The notes: generated by a model not told the origin, from the letters alone. A DNA stretch of 50,886 bases from Erysipelotrichaceae bacterium (GCA_030528645.1 JAUMYM010000008.1:1-50886), one strand, 5' to 3'; numbered from the stretch's first letter, positions 41,383 through 50,535 are shown. Made by a program: numbers and translations.

Positions 41383-42403
41383 AGAAATGAACACCTAGCT
41401 TATCACTTACTTTTCCGATGATATAAGCATTTTCATTATTGTTAATGAGAATCTGCATGGTTTTATTTACATCTTCTTTTTTTACAATCAAAATCATTCC
41501 AATCCCCATATTAAAGACATTATGCATTTCTTCATCACTCATTTTAGAAAGTTGTTGTAAAAATTTAAAAATACATGGGATTGGATAAGAATTACGTTTG
41601 ATTTCAATGCCTTGATTTTCCTTTAATGATCGAGGCATGTTTTCATAAAAACCACCACCTGTAATATGGGCAATTCCACAAACATCCACTTCATTTAACA
41701 CAGCTAATACCGGCTTTACATAGATTTTTGTTGGTGTCAGCAAGGCATTGGCTAACGTATTATTTAATTCCGGAAAATACTCATCTAAATGAAAATGATG
41801 ATCTTTAAATAAAATCTTTCTTACCAAAGAATACCCATTAGAATGTAAACCACTAGAAGGTAAACCGATTACGACATTACCAACTTCAACCTTACTACCA
41901 TCCAGTATGCGTTCTTTTTCAACAATACCTACAGAAAAAGCGGCAATATCATAATCATTTTCTTGATACATATCCGGCATTTCAGCCGTTTCTCCACCAA
42001 TTAGTGCACACATACTTTGTAGACAACCATTAGCTACTCCACTTACAATTTCCTCAATTTGAATTGGATTATTTTTACCTACTGCAATATAATCCAAGAG
42101 AAATAATGGTTTAGCGCCTAAAGCCAAAATATCATTTACACACATTGCTACAGCATCAATACCGATAGTATTGTGTTTATTTTGTTCAATGGCAATTTTA
42201 AGTTTTGTACCTACACCATCTGTCGAAGACACTAGAATTGGATGCTTATACTGTAGAGAACCAAGATCAAATAAACCACCAAAAGAACCGATATCGCCTA
42301 AAACACCCGGTATTTTTGTTTTCTCAATGTGTTTTTTTATACGTTCTACGGCATCGTAACCTGCTTGTAAATTTACACCCGATTTTGCATAGTTATCACT
42401 CAT
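41375..42403 (-). CDS. purM: Phosphoribosylformylglycinamidine cyclo-ligase
   Basis: A 342-residue AIR synthetase (step 5). It has STDGVGTKLKIA, AMCVNDILALGA, GLPSSGLHSNGYSL and AHITGGGFYENMPR, all standard for PurM. GAAGGAG lies 7 bases before ATG 42403, which overlaps purL by 8 bp. Confidence 0.97.
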   Translation of the reverse strand: MSDNYAKSGVNLQAGYDAVERIKKHIEKTKIPGVLGDIGSFGGLFDLGSLQYKHPILVSSTDGVGTKLKIAIEQNKHNTIGIDAVAMCVNDILALGAKPLFLLDYIAVGKNNPIQIEEIVSGVANGCLQSMCALIGGETAEMPDMYQENDYDIAAFSVGIVEKERILDGSKVEVGNVVIGLPSSGLHSNGYSLVRKILFKDHHFHLDEYFPELNNTLANALLTPTKIYVKPVLAVLNEVDVCGIAHITGGGFYENMPRSLKENQGIEIKRNSYPIPCIFKFLQQLSKMSDEEMHNVFNMGIGMILIVKKEDVNKTMQILINNNENAYIIGKVSDKLGVHFYD

Positions 42404-45400
42404 GTTTATTCTCCTTCTTAAAAAACGCTACTCCATTTTTAAAAATACTTTGTTTTTTATTACCTACAATATTTTTATATAATCCATCTGTATAACGTTC
42501 ACTATGTCCCATTTTCCCAAGAATTTGACCACATGGAGAAATGATTCCCTCAATTGCAAACATAGAACCATTGAAGTTGTGTTCTTTATCCATTGTAGCT
42601 TGCCCTTGATCATCAACATATTGATAAGCAATTTGACCATTCTTGATTAATGCTTGAAGTAGTTCTTCACTACATACAAATTTTCCCTCGCCATGACTTA
42701 TTGGAATAACATCTATACGATCCACTTCTTCCATACTTAACCACGGGCTATTATTCGAAGATACCTTCGTTTTTGCAATACATGATACATGACGATGAAT
42801 ATCATTTTTAAATAAAGTTGCATCCTCCTTGGTTAAATCCGTAATCTTACCATAAGGCAATAATCCAGATTTAATTAAAGCTTGAAATCCATTACAAATG
42901 CCTAGTATTAAACCTTCTCTAGCTAAAAAGGCATCAATGGCTTCTTTGACTTTTTCATTTCTTAAAATATTAACAATGAATTTAGCACTTCCATCCGGTT
43001 CATCTCCTGCTGAAAATCCTCCTGCCAAAGCTAATATCTGGCTTTTTCCAATCAAAGTAACAAATTCATCAATCGATTTGAAAATAGCATCTTCTTGATA
43101 ATTCTTAAACACATAGATTGTTGTTTTAGCTCCTTCTTCTTCAAAGGCACGTGCCATATCATACTCACAGTTTGTACCAAAGAAGACCGGTATTAAGACT
43201 GAAACTTCATCATATTGTTGTTTTGCTTTAAATATCTTATCTGTTTTATAAGAAATGGTTTCCACTTGTTTATGACTAGGTAAAACATGAAGTGGATATA
43301 ACATTTTTAATGGCTTATTAAAGTGATTTAATACCTCATGTTTCGTCAATTCTATTTCATTAATACGATATACATCATCACTTACTCTACCAATTAAAAT
43401 GGCATCATCAATTATTTCTTCACTTTCTACAACAAAACATCCCGGAAGTAAACTTAACAACTCTTCTTTTGTATTTAATTCAAATGTAAAACCATTTCCA
43501 AAACTCATATGAAAGAGTGCAGAAGCAATACCACCATCTTCTACCACATAAGCGCTCTTAATCACCTTGGATGCAATAAGGCTTTCTACTAACTGAAAGT
43601 TAGTTCTATAGCTTGTTAAATCAGGAAAACCATCTGAACTGATATTCGGTTTGATAAGCGAGATATAGTTTCCAACTCGTTTAAACTCCGGTGAAATAAT
43701 AGTATCTATCTTTGCATTACTACAAGCAAATGAAACAAATGTAGAAACAACATCTAGATGTTGATAGGTACCGGACATACTATCTTTACCACCAATCGCC
43801 GCTTTAGAAAAGAAATCAAGGACTTTAATCGCCCCCAATAATGTTTCAACGACTAATCCCCACTTGCTAGGTGTTGTCAGTCTTCGAAAGTATTCTTGGA
43901 ATGAGAAGTGAATGGACTTAAGATTACCACCAACTGCAATTGTTTTAGCTATCGAATCCAATATTGCATACTGACTCATCAGATAAGTTGAATATTCACT
44001 AATCTTAGGATTAAATCCATATGTCAAGATTGTACATGTTGATGTTTTTCCATCTAACATTGGAATTTTACTTACTGAAGCTTGTGTCTTGGTTGCTTGA
44101 TGTTTCCCACCATACGGCATTAAAACCGTTGATGAACCAATCGTACTATCAAAGTGTTCCACTAAACCTTTTTGATTACATACATTTAAATCTGATAACA
44201 TCGTTAATATATTTGTTTTAGTAAGTTCAATTGGTGTAAATGGATTAGATATACCAATGGTTGCAACCTCAACCTTTACCTTTTGTTGATATCCATTTGT
44301 ATTAATAAATTCACGTGATAAGTTTACAACTTCTTGTTGATTCTTTAACATAATCAAACGTGGTTCTTCTATCACCTTTGCAACTATGTAAGCATCTAAG
44401 TTTTCTTCATTGGCAATTTTTATAAATGTTTCAGCATCTTCACTGCTTACTACTACAGCCATACGCTCTTGTGATTCACTAATAGCAAGCTCCATCGCAT
44501 TTAATCCAGCATATTTTACCTTGATGCTATCTAAATCAATCACTAAACCATCCGCTAATTCAGCAATGGCTACACTTACACCACCTGCTCCAAAATCGTT
44601 ACATTTCTTTATTAAAAGTGTGGCCTTAGGATTACGCATGAAACGCTGTATTTTACGTTGTTCCACCGCATTTCCTTTTTGTACCTCACTGGCAGATTTT
44701 ACTAGGGATTGTTCCGTATGTTGTTTGCTAGAACCTGTTGCTCCACCAATCCCATCTCGACCGGTTTTACCACCAAGTAAAATAACGACATCTCCACTAA
44801 CCGGTTTTAAACGTTTTACATGTTCCGCTTTCACTGCACCAACTACAGCACCTAATTCTAGATGCTTTGCCACATAGGAATCGTGATAGATTTCCTTAAC
44901 AAACGAAGTTGCCAAACCTATTTGATTGCCATAACTACTATAACCTTGGGTTGCTTTTTTACTAATAATGCTTTGTGGTAACTTAAACGGTAGGGTCTGT
45001 TCAATTTTTTCTAACACATTTCCACATCCTGAAATACGTGCTGCCTGATATACATAGCTACGTCCACTCAACGGATCTCTAATAGCCCCACCAATACACG
45101 TACTTGCTCCACCAAAGGGTTCTATTTCAGTTGGATGATTGTGTGTTTCATTTTTAAACATTACTAACCATTTTTCATCTATACCATTGTGATCTACATC
45201 TACATAAACACTACAAGCATTAATTTCATCACTAATTTCTACATCCTGCAATTGCCCTTTACTTCTTAAATACCTTGCATTAATCGTTGCCATATCCATC
45301 AATGTAATAGGTTTTTCTTTACTTGATGTTTGATTCTTTAACGATATATATAATTGAAATGCCTTTTCTAGTTCTTCTTTAAAATGATCCGTTGTAAATG

Positions 45401-46094
45401 TAATCGAATCTAAAATGGTTTGAAAGGTTGTATGTCGACAATGATCTGACCAATACGTATCTAATACCTTTAATTCTGTTTCGGTTGGTATACGCTTTTC
45501 TAAGCGAAAATACTCTTGGATCATTTTTAAATCTTCTAAACTCATCGCTAAATGTTCATTTTTCAAAAAGTTATCTAACTCTTCTTCATTTAACAAAAGA
45601 AAATGGGTATATTCCTTTAACGGTGTAACTTCGACATTTTGATCATAATATAAAACCGTCAAATCTTTTTTTACTGATTCAATGGGATTAATCAAGTATT
45701 TTTGTATTTTATGAAGGGTATCTTCTTCTAAAACACTGTCAAAGACAACTAATGTCCCAGAAGTAACACGTGCTTTGGTATTTGGTTGGTATAGACGCAG
45801 ACAAGAAAGTGCACTATCTGCACGTTGATCATATTGTCCTGGGATTGGCTCATACGCAATAAAAGACTTATTATCTAACTTTACATTTTCAAATGCTTCA
45901 TCTACCATTACTTCCGTAAAAATATGTTTTTGTGCATATGCAAATGCATCCTCATCAATATCAAATACATCATAAATGACATAAACATCAATGCTTCTTA
46001 CACGCAAATTAAAATGTATGCGTAAGTGATGCAATAATTCTTTTGTTGCAACATCAAAACCACTTCTTTTTTTTACAAAAATACGCTTATTCAT
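42396..46094 (-). CDS. purL: Phosphoribosylformylglycinamidine synthase, single-chain form
   Basis: A 1232-residue enzyme for step 4. It contains both the synthetase part (SDHCRHTTF, FKNETHNHPTEIEPFGGAST, ISESQERMAVV) and a C-terminal class I glutaminase (LALAGGFSAGDEPDG, with nucleophile Cys in LGICNGFQAL). So PurS, PurL and PurQ are not separate, unlike in Bacillus. This long clostridial-type PurL is known. ATG 46094 (MNKRIFVKK) overlaps purE by 8 bp; ATG 46109 upstream is less likely. Confidence 0.97.
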   Translation of the reverse strand: MNKRIFVKKRSGFDVATKELLHHLRIHFNLRVRSIDVYVIYDVFDIDEDAFAYAQKHIFTEVMVDEAFENVKLDNKSFIAYEPIPGQYDQRADSALSCLRLYQPNTKARVTSGTLVVFDSVLEEDTLHKIQKYLINPIESVKKDLTVLYYDQNVEVTPLKEYTHFLLLNEEELDNFLKNEHLAMSLEDLKMIQEYFRLEKRIPTETELKVLDTYWSDHCRHTTFQTILDSITFTTDHFKEELEKAFQLYISLKNQTSSKEKPITLMDMATINARYLRSKGQLQDVEISDEINACSVYVDVDHNGIDEKWLVMFKNETHNHPTEIEPFGGASTCIGGAIRDPLSGRSYVYQAARISGCGNVLEKIEQTLPFKLPQSIISKKATQGYSSYGNQIGLATSFVKEIYHDSYVAKHLELGAVVGAVKAEHVKRLKPVSGDVVILLGGKTGRDGIGGATGSSKQHTEQSLVKSASEVQKGNAVEQRKIQRFMRNPKATLLIKKCNDFGAGGVSVAIAELADGLVIDLDSIKVKYAGLNAMELAISESQERMAVVVSSEDAETFIKIANEENLDAYIVAKVIEEPRLIMLKNQQEVVNLSREFINTNGYQQKVKVEVATIGISNPFTPIELTKTNILTMLSDLNVCNQKGLVEHFDSTIGSSTVLMPYGGKHQATKTQASVSKIPMLDGKTSTCTILTYGFNPKISEYSTYLMSQYAILDSIAKTIAVGGNLKSIHFSFQEYFRRLTTPSKWGLVVETLLGAIKVLDFFSKAAIGGKDSMSGTYQHLDVVSTFVSFACSNAKIDTIISPEFKRVGNYISLIKPNISSDGFPDLTSYRTNFQLVESLIASKVIKSAYVVEDGGIASALFHMSFGNGFTFELNTKEELLSLLPGCFVVESEEIIDDAILIGRVSDDVYRINEIELTKHEVLNHFNKPLKMLYPLHVLPSHKQVETISYKTDKIFKAKQQYDEVSVLIPVFFGTNCEYDMARAFEEEGAKTTIYVFKNYQEDAIFKSIDEFVTLIGKSQILALAGGFSAGDEPDGSAKFIVNILRNEKVKEAIDAFLAREGLILGICNGFQALIKSGLLPYGKITDLTKEDATLFKNDIHRHVSCIAKTKVSSNNSPWLSMEEVDRIDVIPISHGEGKFVCSEELLQALIKNGQIAYQYVDDQGQATMDKEHNFNGSMFAIEGIISPCGQILGKMGHSERYTDGLYKNIVGNKKQSIFKNGVAFFKKENKHE

Positions 46095-46578
46095 GATCCA
46101 GTTCCACACTTAGTACTTGTTTACGCATTGTTTCTTTATATTCTTGTAATTTTGCATGGTAAGTATCATCAAAGCTACCTAAGATGGTTAATGCTAAAAT
46201 AGCCGCATTTTTTGCCCCTGCATCACCAATGGATACCGTTGCTACCGGTACACCTGATGGCATTTGTACAATGGACAATAAAGAATCTAAACCTTGTAAA
46301 GCACTTGATTTAATAGGAATACCAATCACCGGTAAAGTAGTCGCTCCTGCAATTACACCAGGTAAATGGGCTGCTCCTCCAGCTGCAGCAATCACAAGTT
46401 TCACTCCTTGCTGTTTCAAGCCTTTTACATAGCTCAAAGTTTCTTCCAGTGTTCTATGTGCACTTAGTACCTTGACTTCATATCCAATACCAAATTGTTG
46501 AAGCAAATCACAGGTATGTTTGACACACCCATAATCACTTTTTGAACCCATAATTACTGAAACTAGCGTATTTGTCAT
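46087..46578 (-). CDS. purE: 5-(carboxyamino)imidazole ribonucleotide mutase
   Basis: A 163-residue enzyme of step 6. The motifs MGSKSDY, SAHRT, AGGAAHLPG and SLLSIVQMPSGVPVATV are those of the class I form, which needs PurK. No purK, purC, purF or purB lies here, so they would be elsewhere. GGAGGAG precedes ATG 46578. First structural gene of the operon, directly after the riboswitch leader. Confidence 0.96.
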   Translation of the reverse strand: MTNTLVSVIMGSKSDYGCVKHTCDLLQQFGIGYEVKVLSAHRTLEETLSYVKGLKQQGVKLVIAAAGGAAHLPGVIAGATTLPVIGIPIKSSALQGLDSLLSIVQMPSGVPVATVSIGDAGAKNAAILALTILGSFDDTYHAKLQEYKETMRKQVLSVELDHE

Positions 46579-46596
46579 TTTTTTCTCCTCCTTAAA

Positions 46597-46620
46597 ATAA
46601 AAAAGACATTAAGCCATGTC
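46597..46620 (-). terminator. Possible second terminator of the purE leader
   Basis: A short stem GACAT/ATGTC (46605-46620) with a 6-base loop, followed on the minus strand by TTTTTTATTTT, between the riboswitch and the purE ribosome site. The stem is weak (5-6 bp). It is the likely expression platform. Confidence 0.5.
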
Positions 46621-46621
46621 C

Positions 46622-46703
46622 ACTACAAAAACAATTTTGTAGTCTTACCCTTATAGCGGTAAGGTAGAAACCTGTTGGCTATCATACAACATTTATACAA
46701 AAT
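46622..46703 (-). promoter_or_regulatory. Purine riboswitch, guanine class, upstream of purE
   Basis: On the minus strand P1 is ATTTTG/CAAAAT (46698-46703, 46634-46639), J1/2 is TATAAA, P2 is TGTTG/CAACA, J2/3 is GGTTTCTAC, P3 is CTTACC/GGTAAG, and J3/1 is ACTA. GTTTCTACC and GACTA are the hallmark core sequences; C rather than U in GACTA marks the guanine/hypoxanthine class. Loops L2 and L3 contain ATAGC and GCTAT, exact complements, for the kissing contact. ACTACAAAA (46635-46643) can also pair with TTTTGTAGT (46622-46630), competing with P1: a likely ligand-free alternative stem. Confidence 0.88.
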
Positions 46704-46712
46704 AAAATAAAA

Positions 46713-46737
46713 AATAGGTGCTTAAAACACACCTATT
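46713..46737 (-). terminator. Intrinsic terminator between leader frame and riboswitch
   Basis: Perfect 8-bp stem AATAGGTG/CACCTATT with a 9-base loop, followed on the minus strand by TTTTTTATTTT. Its 5' arm contains the stop codon of the 15-codon frame at 46736-46783. Confidence 0.8.
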
Positions 46738-46783
46738 ATTGATAAGTTTTTGAAAAAGTAGATTTTCGAACATCAAGAAACAT
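46736..46783 (-). CDS. Putative 15-residue leader peptide of the purine operon
   Basis: ATG 46783 is preceded by AAAAGGAG at a 7-base spacing, as good as any ribosome site in this window. The frame reads MFLDVRKSTFSKTYQ and ends in TAA followed by TAG. The stop codon lies in the 5' arm of the terminator at 46713-46737, so a ribosome at the stop would prevent that hairpin. It looks like an attenuator leader peptide, but has no run of one amino acid. Whether it is translated is not known; a chance frame is possible. Confidence 0.5.
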   Translation of the reverse strand: MFLDVRKSTFSKTYQ

Positions 46784-46805
46784 CGCAATTCTCCTTTTCA
46801 CATGT

Positions 46806-46834
46806 ATCATATCATTAAAAGACAAGAAATTAAA
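46806..46834 (-). promoter_or_regulatory. Probable promoter of the purine operon
   Basis: On the minus strand TGATATGAT is an extended -10 (TATGAT, 46806-46811) with TTTAAT (46829-46834) 17 bp upstream, a poor -35. It places the RNA start near 46800, just before the leader-peptide ribosome site. Confidence 0.5.
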
Positions 46835-46835
46835 G

Positions 46836-47318
46836 CTATTTTTTTAAACGACGATGTTTTTTTGTCATACGTTCATTTAAAATATCAAATACTTGATTAC
46901 TATCTTTCTTAGGAAATTTTATACTTTCTTTTATGGTAGAAGATCTATCATCCAGATATTCAAAATAAAGAGCCAAATGCTTTTCATCTAACGTATAATC
47001 ATAACCGGAAATATCTTCAAACTTAATAAAACGACCTGTAATGACAATTCCCTTAGGACCTATACCATCAAATGTAAAAGCAAACATAAAGATGGAAAAG
47101 GTTAAAATAATGCTTCTTACATATTCATAGACATCTGAACTTAAAAAGATAGAAATAAAACACAATACACCTGAAATAAGAAATACCACTCGCATCTTAT
47201 CAAACTTAGAAACTGTGATTTTAACATATTTTAACTGATTGATAAAACTTTTAATTAGAAATATATCTAATGTAATCAGCGCAGCAATCAAGATAATATT
47301 AAATGTATTACTGTTCAT
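46836..47318 (-). CDS. Hypothetical membrane protein with three hydrophobic segments
   Basis: A 160-residue protein that I cannot assign with confidence. Hydrophobic segments lie at about 7-25, 44-60 and 65-82, followed by a soluble C-terminal part of about 75 residues with alternating strands (GIVITGRFIKFEDISGYDY) and a basic end. This resembles small DUF5673-type proteins with a PH-like tail, a guess only. AGGAGG precedes ATG 47318. It lies 8 bp after phoH, so the two are probably co-transcribed. Confidence 0.7.
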   Translation of the reverse strand: MNSNTFNIILIAALITLDIFLIKSFINQLKYVKITVSKFDKMRVVFLISGVLCFISIFLSSDVYEYVRSIILTFSIFMFAFTFDGIGPKGIVITGRFIKFEDISGYDYTLDEKHLALYFEYLDDRSSTIKESIKFPKKDSNQVFDILNERMTKKHRRLKK

Positions 47319-47326
47319 GATACCTC

Positions 47327-48274
47327 CTAATACTTATCATAAGCTTCAATAATTTTTTGTACTAACGGATGACGCACTACATCATCACTTGTTAAATAGA
47401 TGAATTTAATGTCTTCAATGGTCGATAAAACATTACATGCTTCTTTTAAACCACAAATAAAATTATTTGATAAATCAATCTGTGTTAAATCTCCATTTAC
47501 AATCATTTTAGAATTAAATCCAAGACGAGTTAAAAACATTTTCATTTGTACTTTTGTAGTATTCTGTGCCTCATCTAAAATGACATACGCATCGTCTAAT
47601 GTTCTACCTCGCATATATGCAAGTGGGGCAATTTCGATTACACCCTTTTCAATCATTTTTTCAGTTTGTTCTTGTCCCAGACAGTCATATAAAGCATCAT
47701 AAATAGGTCTAAGATAAGGATCTATTTTTTCTTTTAAATCTCCCGGTAAAAAACCTAGATTTTCTCCAGCTTCAACGGCAGGTCTTGTTAGAATAATACG
47801 TTTAATATCTCCTTTTTTTAATGCATTTACAGCATAAACCACCGATAAATATGTCTTTCCGGTTCCTGCCGGACCTATCGTAAAGACAATATCATAATTA
47901 TTTAATGCCTCTACCAATGCATATTGTCCTAAGGTTTTAGGATAAATCACTTTACCGGTGATACTTCTTCCTACTACTTTAGTATTAAACTTGCTAGGAT
48001 CAACATTACTATTATTTAAAACACTACGGCTATAGTAAATAACATCTCTACTATCTAAACTATGTTTATCTTTAATAACATCAACAATCTTATATACAGC
48101 TTTTGTAATTTGATTAATCAACTGATTATCTTGGCTATGGATAAGTAACTCTGAGTTTTTTAATTCTAGTTGTACATTAAATAAATTACTTAATAAACGA
48201 ATATGCTTATCCATACTTCCAGCAAAAAGCATTACATCATTATAATCTAAATCTAATTTAATACTTTTAAACAT
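47327..48274 (-). CDS. phoH: PhoH family ATPase
   Basis: A 315-residue protein. Walker A is GPAGTGKT, followed by LTRPAVEAGENLGFLPGD, the Walker B motif VILDEAQNTT and GDLTQIDL, all typical of PhoH. It resembles the motor part of superfamily 1 helicases; its role is linked to RNA handling and is not fully known. The frame opens at 48304, but AGGAGG lies 7 bases before ATG 48274, which fits the family start. YbeY, its common neighbour, is not here. Confidence 0.93.
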   Translation of the reverse strand: MFKSIKLDLDYNDVMLFAGSMDKHIRLLSNLFNVQLELKNSELLIHSQDNQLINQITKAVYKIVDVIKDKHSLDSRDVIYYSRSVLNNSNVDPSKFNTKVVGRSITGKVIYPKTLGQYALVEALNNYDIVFTIGPAGTGKTYLSVVYAVNALKKGDIKRIILTRPAVEAGENLGFLPGDLKEKIDPYLRPIYDALYDCLGQEQTEKMIEKGVIEIAPLAYMRGRTLDDAYVILDEAQNTTKVQMKMFLTRLGFNSKMIVNGDLTQIDLSNNFICGLKEACNVLSTIEDIKFIYLTSDDVVRHPLVQKIIEAYDKY

Positions 48275-48303
48275 AAAATTCCTCCTACTAGAATTATAAT
48301 GCA

Positions 48304-48330
48304 AAAATAAAAGGTAAGCAAAGGCTTACC
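48304..48330 (-). terminator. Intrinsic terminator of rpsU
   Basis: Perfect 7-bp stem GGTAAGC/GCTTACC with a 4-base loop, followed on the minus strand by TTTTATTTTTG. Confidence 0.85.
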
Positions 48331-48340
48331 AATAAGATTC

Positions 48341-48520
48341 TTATTTTGAACGACGTGCTTTTCTTGCAGCTTCAGACTTAAGTTTACGACGAACACCTGG
48401 TTTTACATAGAACTCTCTCTTACGAGCTTCAGCAAGGGTCCCATTGCGAGAAACTTGACGTTTAAAACGACGTAAAGCATCATCTAATACTTCATTTTCT
48501 TTAAGTACTACTCTTGGCAT
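48341..48520 (-). CDS. rpsU: 30S ribosomal protein S21
   Basis: A 59-residue basic protein with the S21 pattern: [36 protein letters not shown] and a basic tail. The frame is open to 48577, but GGGGGTG stands 6 bases before ATG 48520, which gives the standard length. A single-gene unit with its own promoter and terminator. Confidence 0.97.
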   Translation of the reverse strand: MPRVVLKENEVLDDALRRFKRQVSRNGTLAEARKREFYVKPGVRRKLKSEAARKARRSK

Positions 48521-48548
48521 TTTGACACCCCCTTTAAATAACAGTTTA

Positions 48549-48577
48549 ATTATACAGAGTATATAGTAAAAATGCAA
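48549..48577 (-). promoter_or_regulatory. Promoter of rpsU
   Basis: On the minus strand TTGCAT (48572-48577), 17 bp, TATAAT (48549-48554), 28 bp before the rpsU start. Confidence 0.8.
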
Positions 48578-48614
48578 TAGAACAAAGATAAATTCGATAC
48601 ATTTTTATAAAAAT

Positions 48615-49859
48615 TTATACAAGATTTACAATTTTATAGACAAAACCTGTTTCTTCCATCAACTTTAAATATGGAAGAGGATCAAAATGTTCTAAAGAAT
48701 GAACTCCTGTAGCCTTCCATACTTTTTTAGCTAATAATTCAATCGCTAAGGCAGCTCCAAATCCGGTTTGAGCTACAACAGCTTGCATATTCCATTGTTT
48801 CATTGATGCTTGATTATCAAATGGTTGATAGATAAATATTTCTTTTGATTTAGAATCTTTTATACCTATACAGTGAATGCCAACACACATCTTACCAAAC
48901 ATTTCACTTCCTAAATCTGTTGGTTGCGGTGCTACAGCAGCAACAACATCACGTGGAATTACACTTACACCATTTACATTGACTGGCTCAATACTACGTA
49001 AACCTAATTGATCTAATACTTTTAAGGCTTGAATTAAATTATCATCCAAAGCTATTTTAAATGTCGCTTTTTTAAGTCCATAAGGTTTTAAATAACGAAC
49101 AAAACACATTACTTCTTCATGCTCAACTTTTACTAAGGTATTTTCACCCACATCCTCCGGCATCTTAAATGTTTCTAAACCAGCAAAAGCATCTTCCACA
49201 ATAAAGCCACCTTTACTTTCATCATACTCTACATTGGGATTCATTACTTCATCTAAGACTGTCCATACATTAAAGCCAAAACTAATTTGATTTGGGTCAC
49301 TATTTGGAATATATAAGTTATTACCATCTTTAACATGAATTTCATAAAGTTCATCAAATTCATATAATGCTGCATATTTAGCAAATACATTAACCACACC
49401 AGGATCAATACCTAAACAAATGGTTGCTAATAAACCAGCTTCTTGCCATTTTTCATGTTGATCAAAGTTATACTTTGTCATAATACGCTTATAACTATGC
49501 TCAATCCCTAAACCAAACTTTGGTTTCTCCTTTGGAATTGACCATGTACCCATATTGGCATAATTTACTTTCGCTTTAAATGCAGCATCAAAAATAATAT
49601 CTGCTAAAAATGGCGCTGAAGCATCCATAACAAAGTCAATGTCATACGCTTTAATGAAAGCAAGAATATCTTCTTCCTTACGACTGTCTAAATAACAACC
49701 TTTAAAACGAGCATCCCCAGCAGCAATCTTCATTGCTTTTTCTTCATCAATATCACACAACAAAGCAAATTTAAACCAACTTGCATTTGGATCTCTCTTC
49801 AGTAAAATCTTTAAGATACACTGACCTACTGCCCCTGTACCTATCAGCATCATTCTCAT
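48615..49859 (-). CDS. Saccharopine dehydrogenase-like NAD(P)-dependent enzyme
   Basis: A 414-residue protein. The N-terminal Rossmann motif is GTGAVGQCIL (7-16), followed by DASAPF and a catalytic-domain segment GIDPGVVNVFAKYA typical of the saccharopine dehydrogenase/homospermidine-synthase-like superfamily. The C-terminal part has GFGAALAIELLAKKVW. Members act in lysine or polyamine metabolism; which reaction this one catalyses cannot be read. AAGGT lies before ATG 49859. It starts 2 bp after deoC. Confidence 0.83.
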   Translation of the reverse strand: MRMMLIGTGAVGQCILKILLKRDPNASWFKFALLCDIDEEKAMKIAAGDARFKGCYLDSRKEEDILAFIKAYDIDFVMDASAPFLADIIFDAAFKAKVNYANMGTWSIPKEKPKFGLGIEHSYKRIMTKYNFDQHEKWQEAGLLATICLGIDPGVVNVFAKYAALYEFDELYEIHVKDGNNLYIPNSDPNQISFGFNVWTVLDEVMNPNVEYDESKGGFIVEDAFAGLETFKMPEDVGENTLVKVEHEEVMCFVRYLKPYGLKKATFKIALDDNLIQALKVLDQLGLRSIEPVNVNGVSVIPRDVVAAVAPQPTDLGSEMFGKMCVGIHCIGIKDSKSKEIFIYQPFDNQASMKQWNMQAVVAQTGFGAALAIELLAKKVWKATGVHSLEHFDPLPYLKLMEETGFVYKIVNLV

Positions 49860-49861
49860 AA

Positions 49862-50524
49862 TTAGTAACCTTGTTTTACTTCTTCATTTTTCAATAAAGC
49901 AACACCACTACTTGTACCAATACGACTGGCACCCGCATCAATCATTTTTATAAGATCTTCATAGCAACGTACTCCACCAGCCGCTTTTACTAATACTCCT
50001 TGTGCAACATGTTGTTTCAATAAAGCCACATCTTCCACAGTCGCTCCAGCCTTAGAAAAGCCTGTACTTGTTTTAATAAATTCAGCCTTTGCTTCACTGA
50101 CCGCTTTACAAGCTAAAATCTTTTCTTCTTCACTTAATAAACATGTTTCAATGATAACTTTTAACACTTTATCTTGAATCGCTTCTTTAACAGCTTTAAT
50201 ATCATTGACAACTGTTTCATAATCTCTATCTTTTAAAGCACCAATGTTTAATACCATATCTACTTCATCTGCCCCTTTTAAAACAGCATCCTTAGCTTCA
50301 AATGCCTTTGCCTCAGTTGTAGAAGCGCCTAAAGGAAATCCAATGACTGTACATACTTGTACATCAGAACCTTTTAAACATTCTTTACAATATGAAATCC
50401 ATGATGGATTTACACATACTGTTTTAAAATCATAGTCCTTTGCTTCTTGACATAGCTTTGTAAATAATTCTTTTGTAGCATCTTGTTTTAATAATGTGTG
50501 ATCAATGTATTTATTTAATTTCAT
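49862..50524 (-). CDS. deoC: Deoxyribose-phosphate aldolase
   Basis: A 220-residue class I aldolase that splits 2-deoxyribose 5-phosphate into glyceraldehyde 3-phosphate and acetaldehyde. Schiff-base lysine K151 is in FIKTSTGF, the partner lysine K180 is in VKAAGGVR, and D89 in EVDMVLNIG matches the catalytic Asp. Length is typical. GAGGGAT precedes ATG 50524. It lies 11 bp after murE; no nucleoside phosphorylase gene is adjacent. Confidence 0.96.
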   Translation of the reverse strand: MKLNKYIDHTLLKQDATKELFTKLCQEAKDYDFKTVCVNPSWISYCKECLKGSDVQVCTVIGFPLGASTTEAKAFEAKDAVLKGADEVDMVLNIGALKDRDYETVVNDIKAVKEAIQDKVLKVIIETCLLSEEEKILACKAVSEAKAEFIKTSTGFSKAGATVEDVALLKQHVAQGVLVKAAGGVRCYEDLIKMIDAGASRIGTSSGVALLKNEEVKQGY

Positions 50525-50535
50525 ACTATCCCTCT

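Noticed and set aside
44410..44877. Long plus-strand open frame (155 codons)
   Set aside because: It lies wholly inside purL on the other strand, has no ribosome site and its product looks like antisense composition (Ser/Pro/Ala runs).
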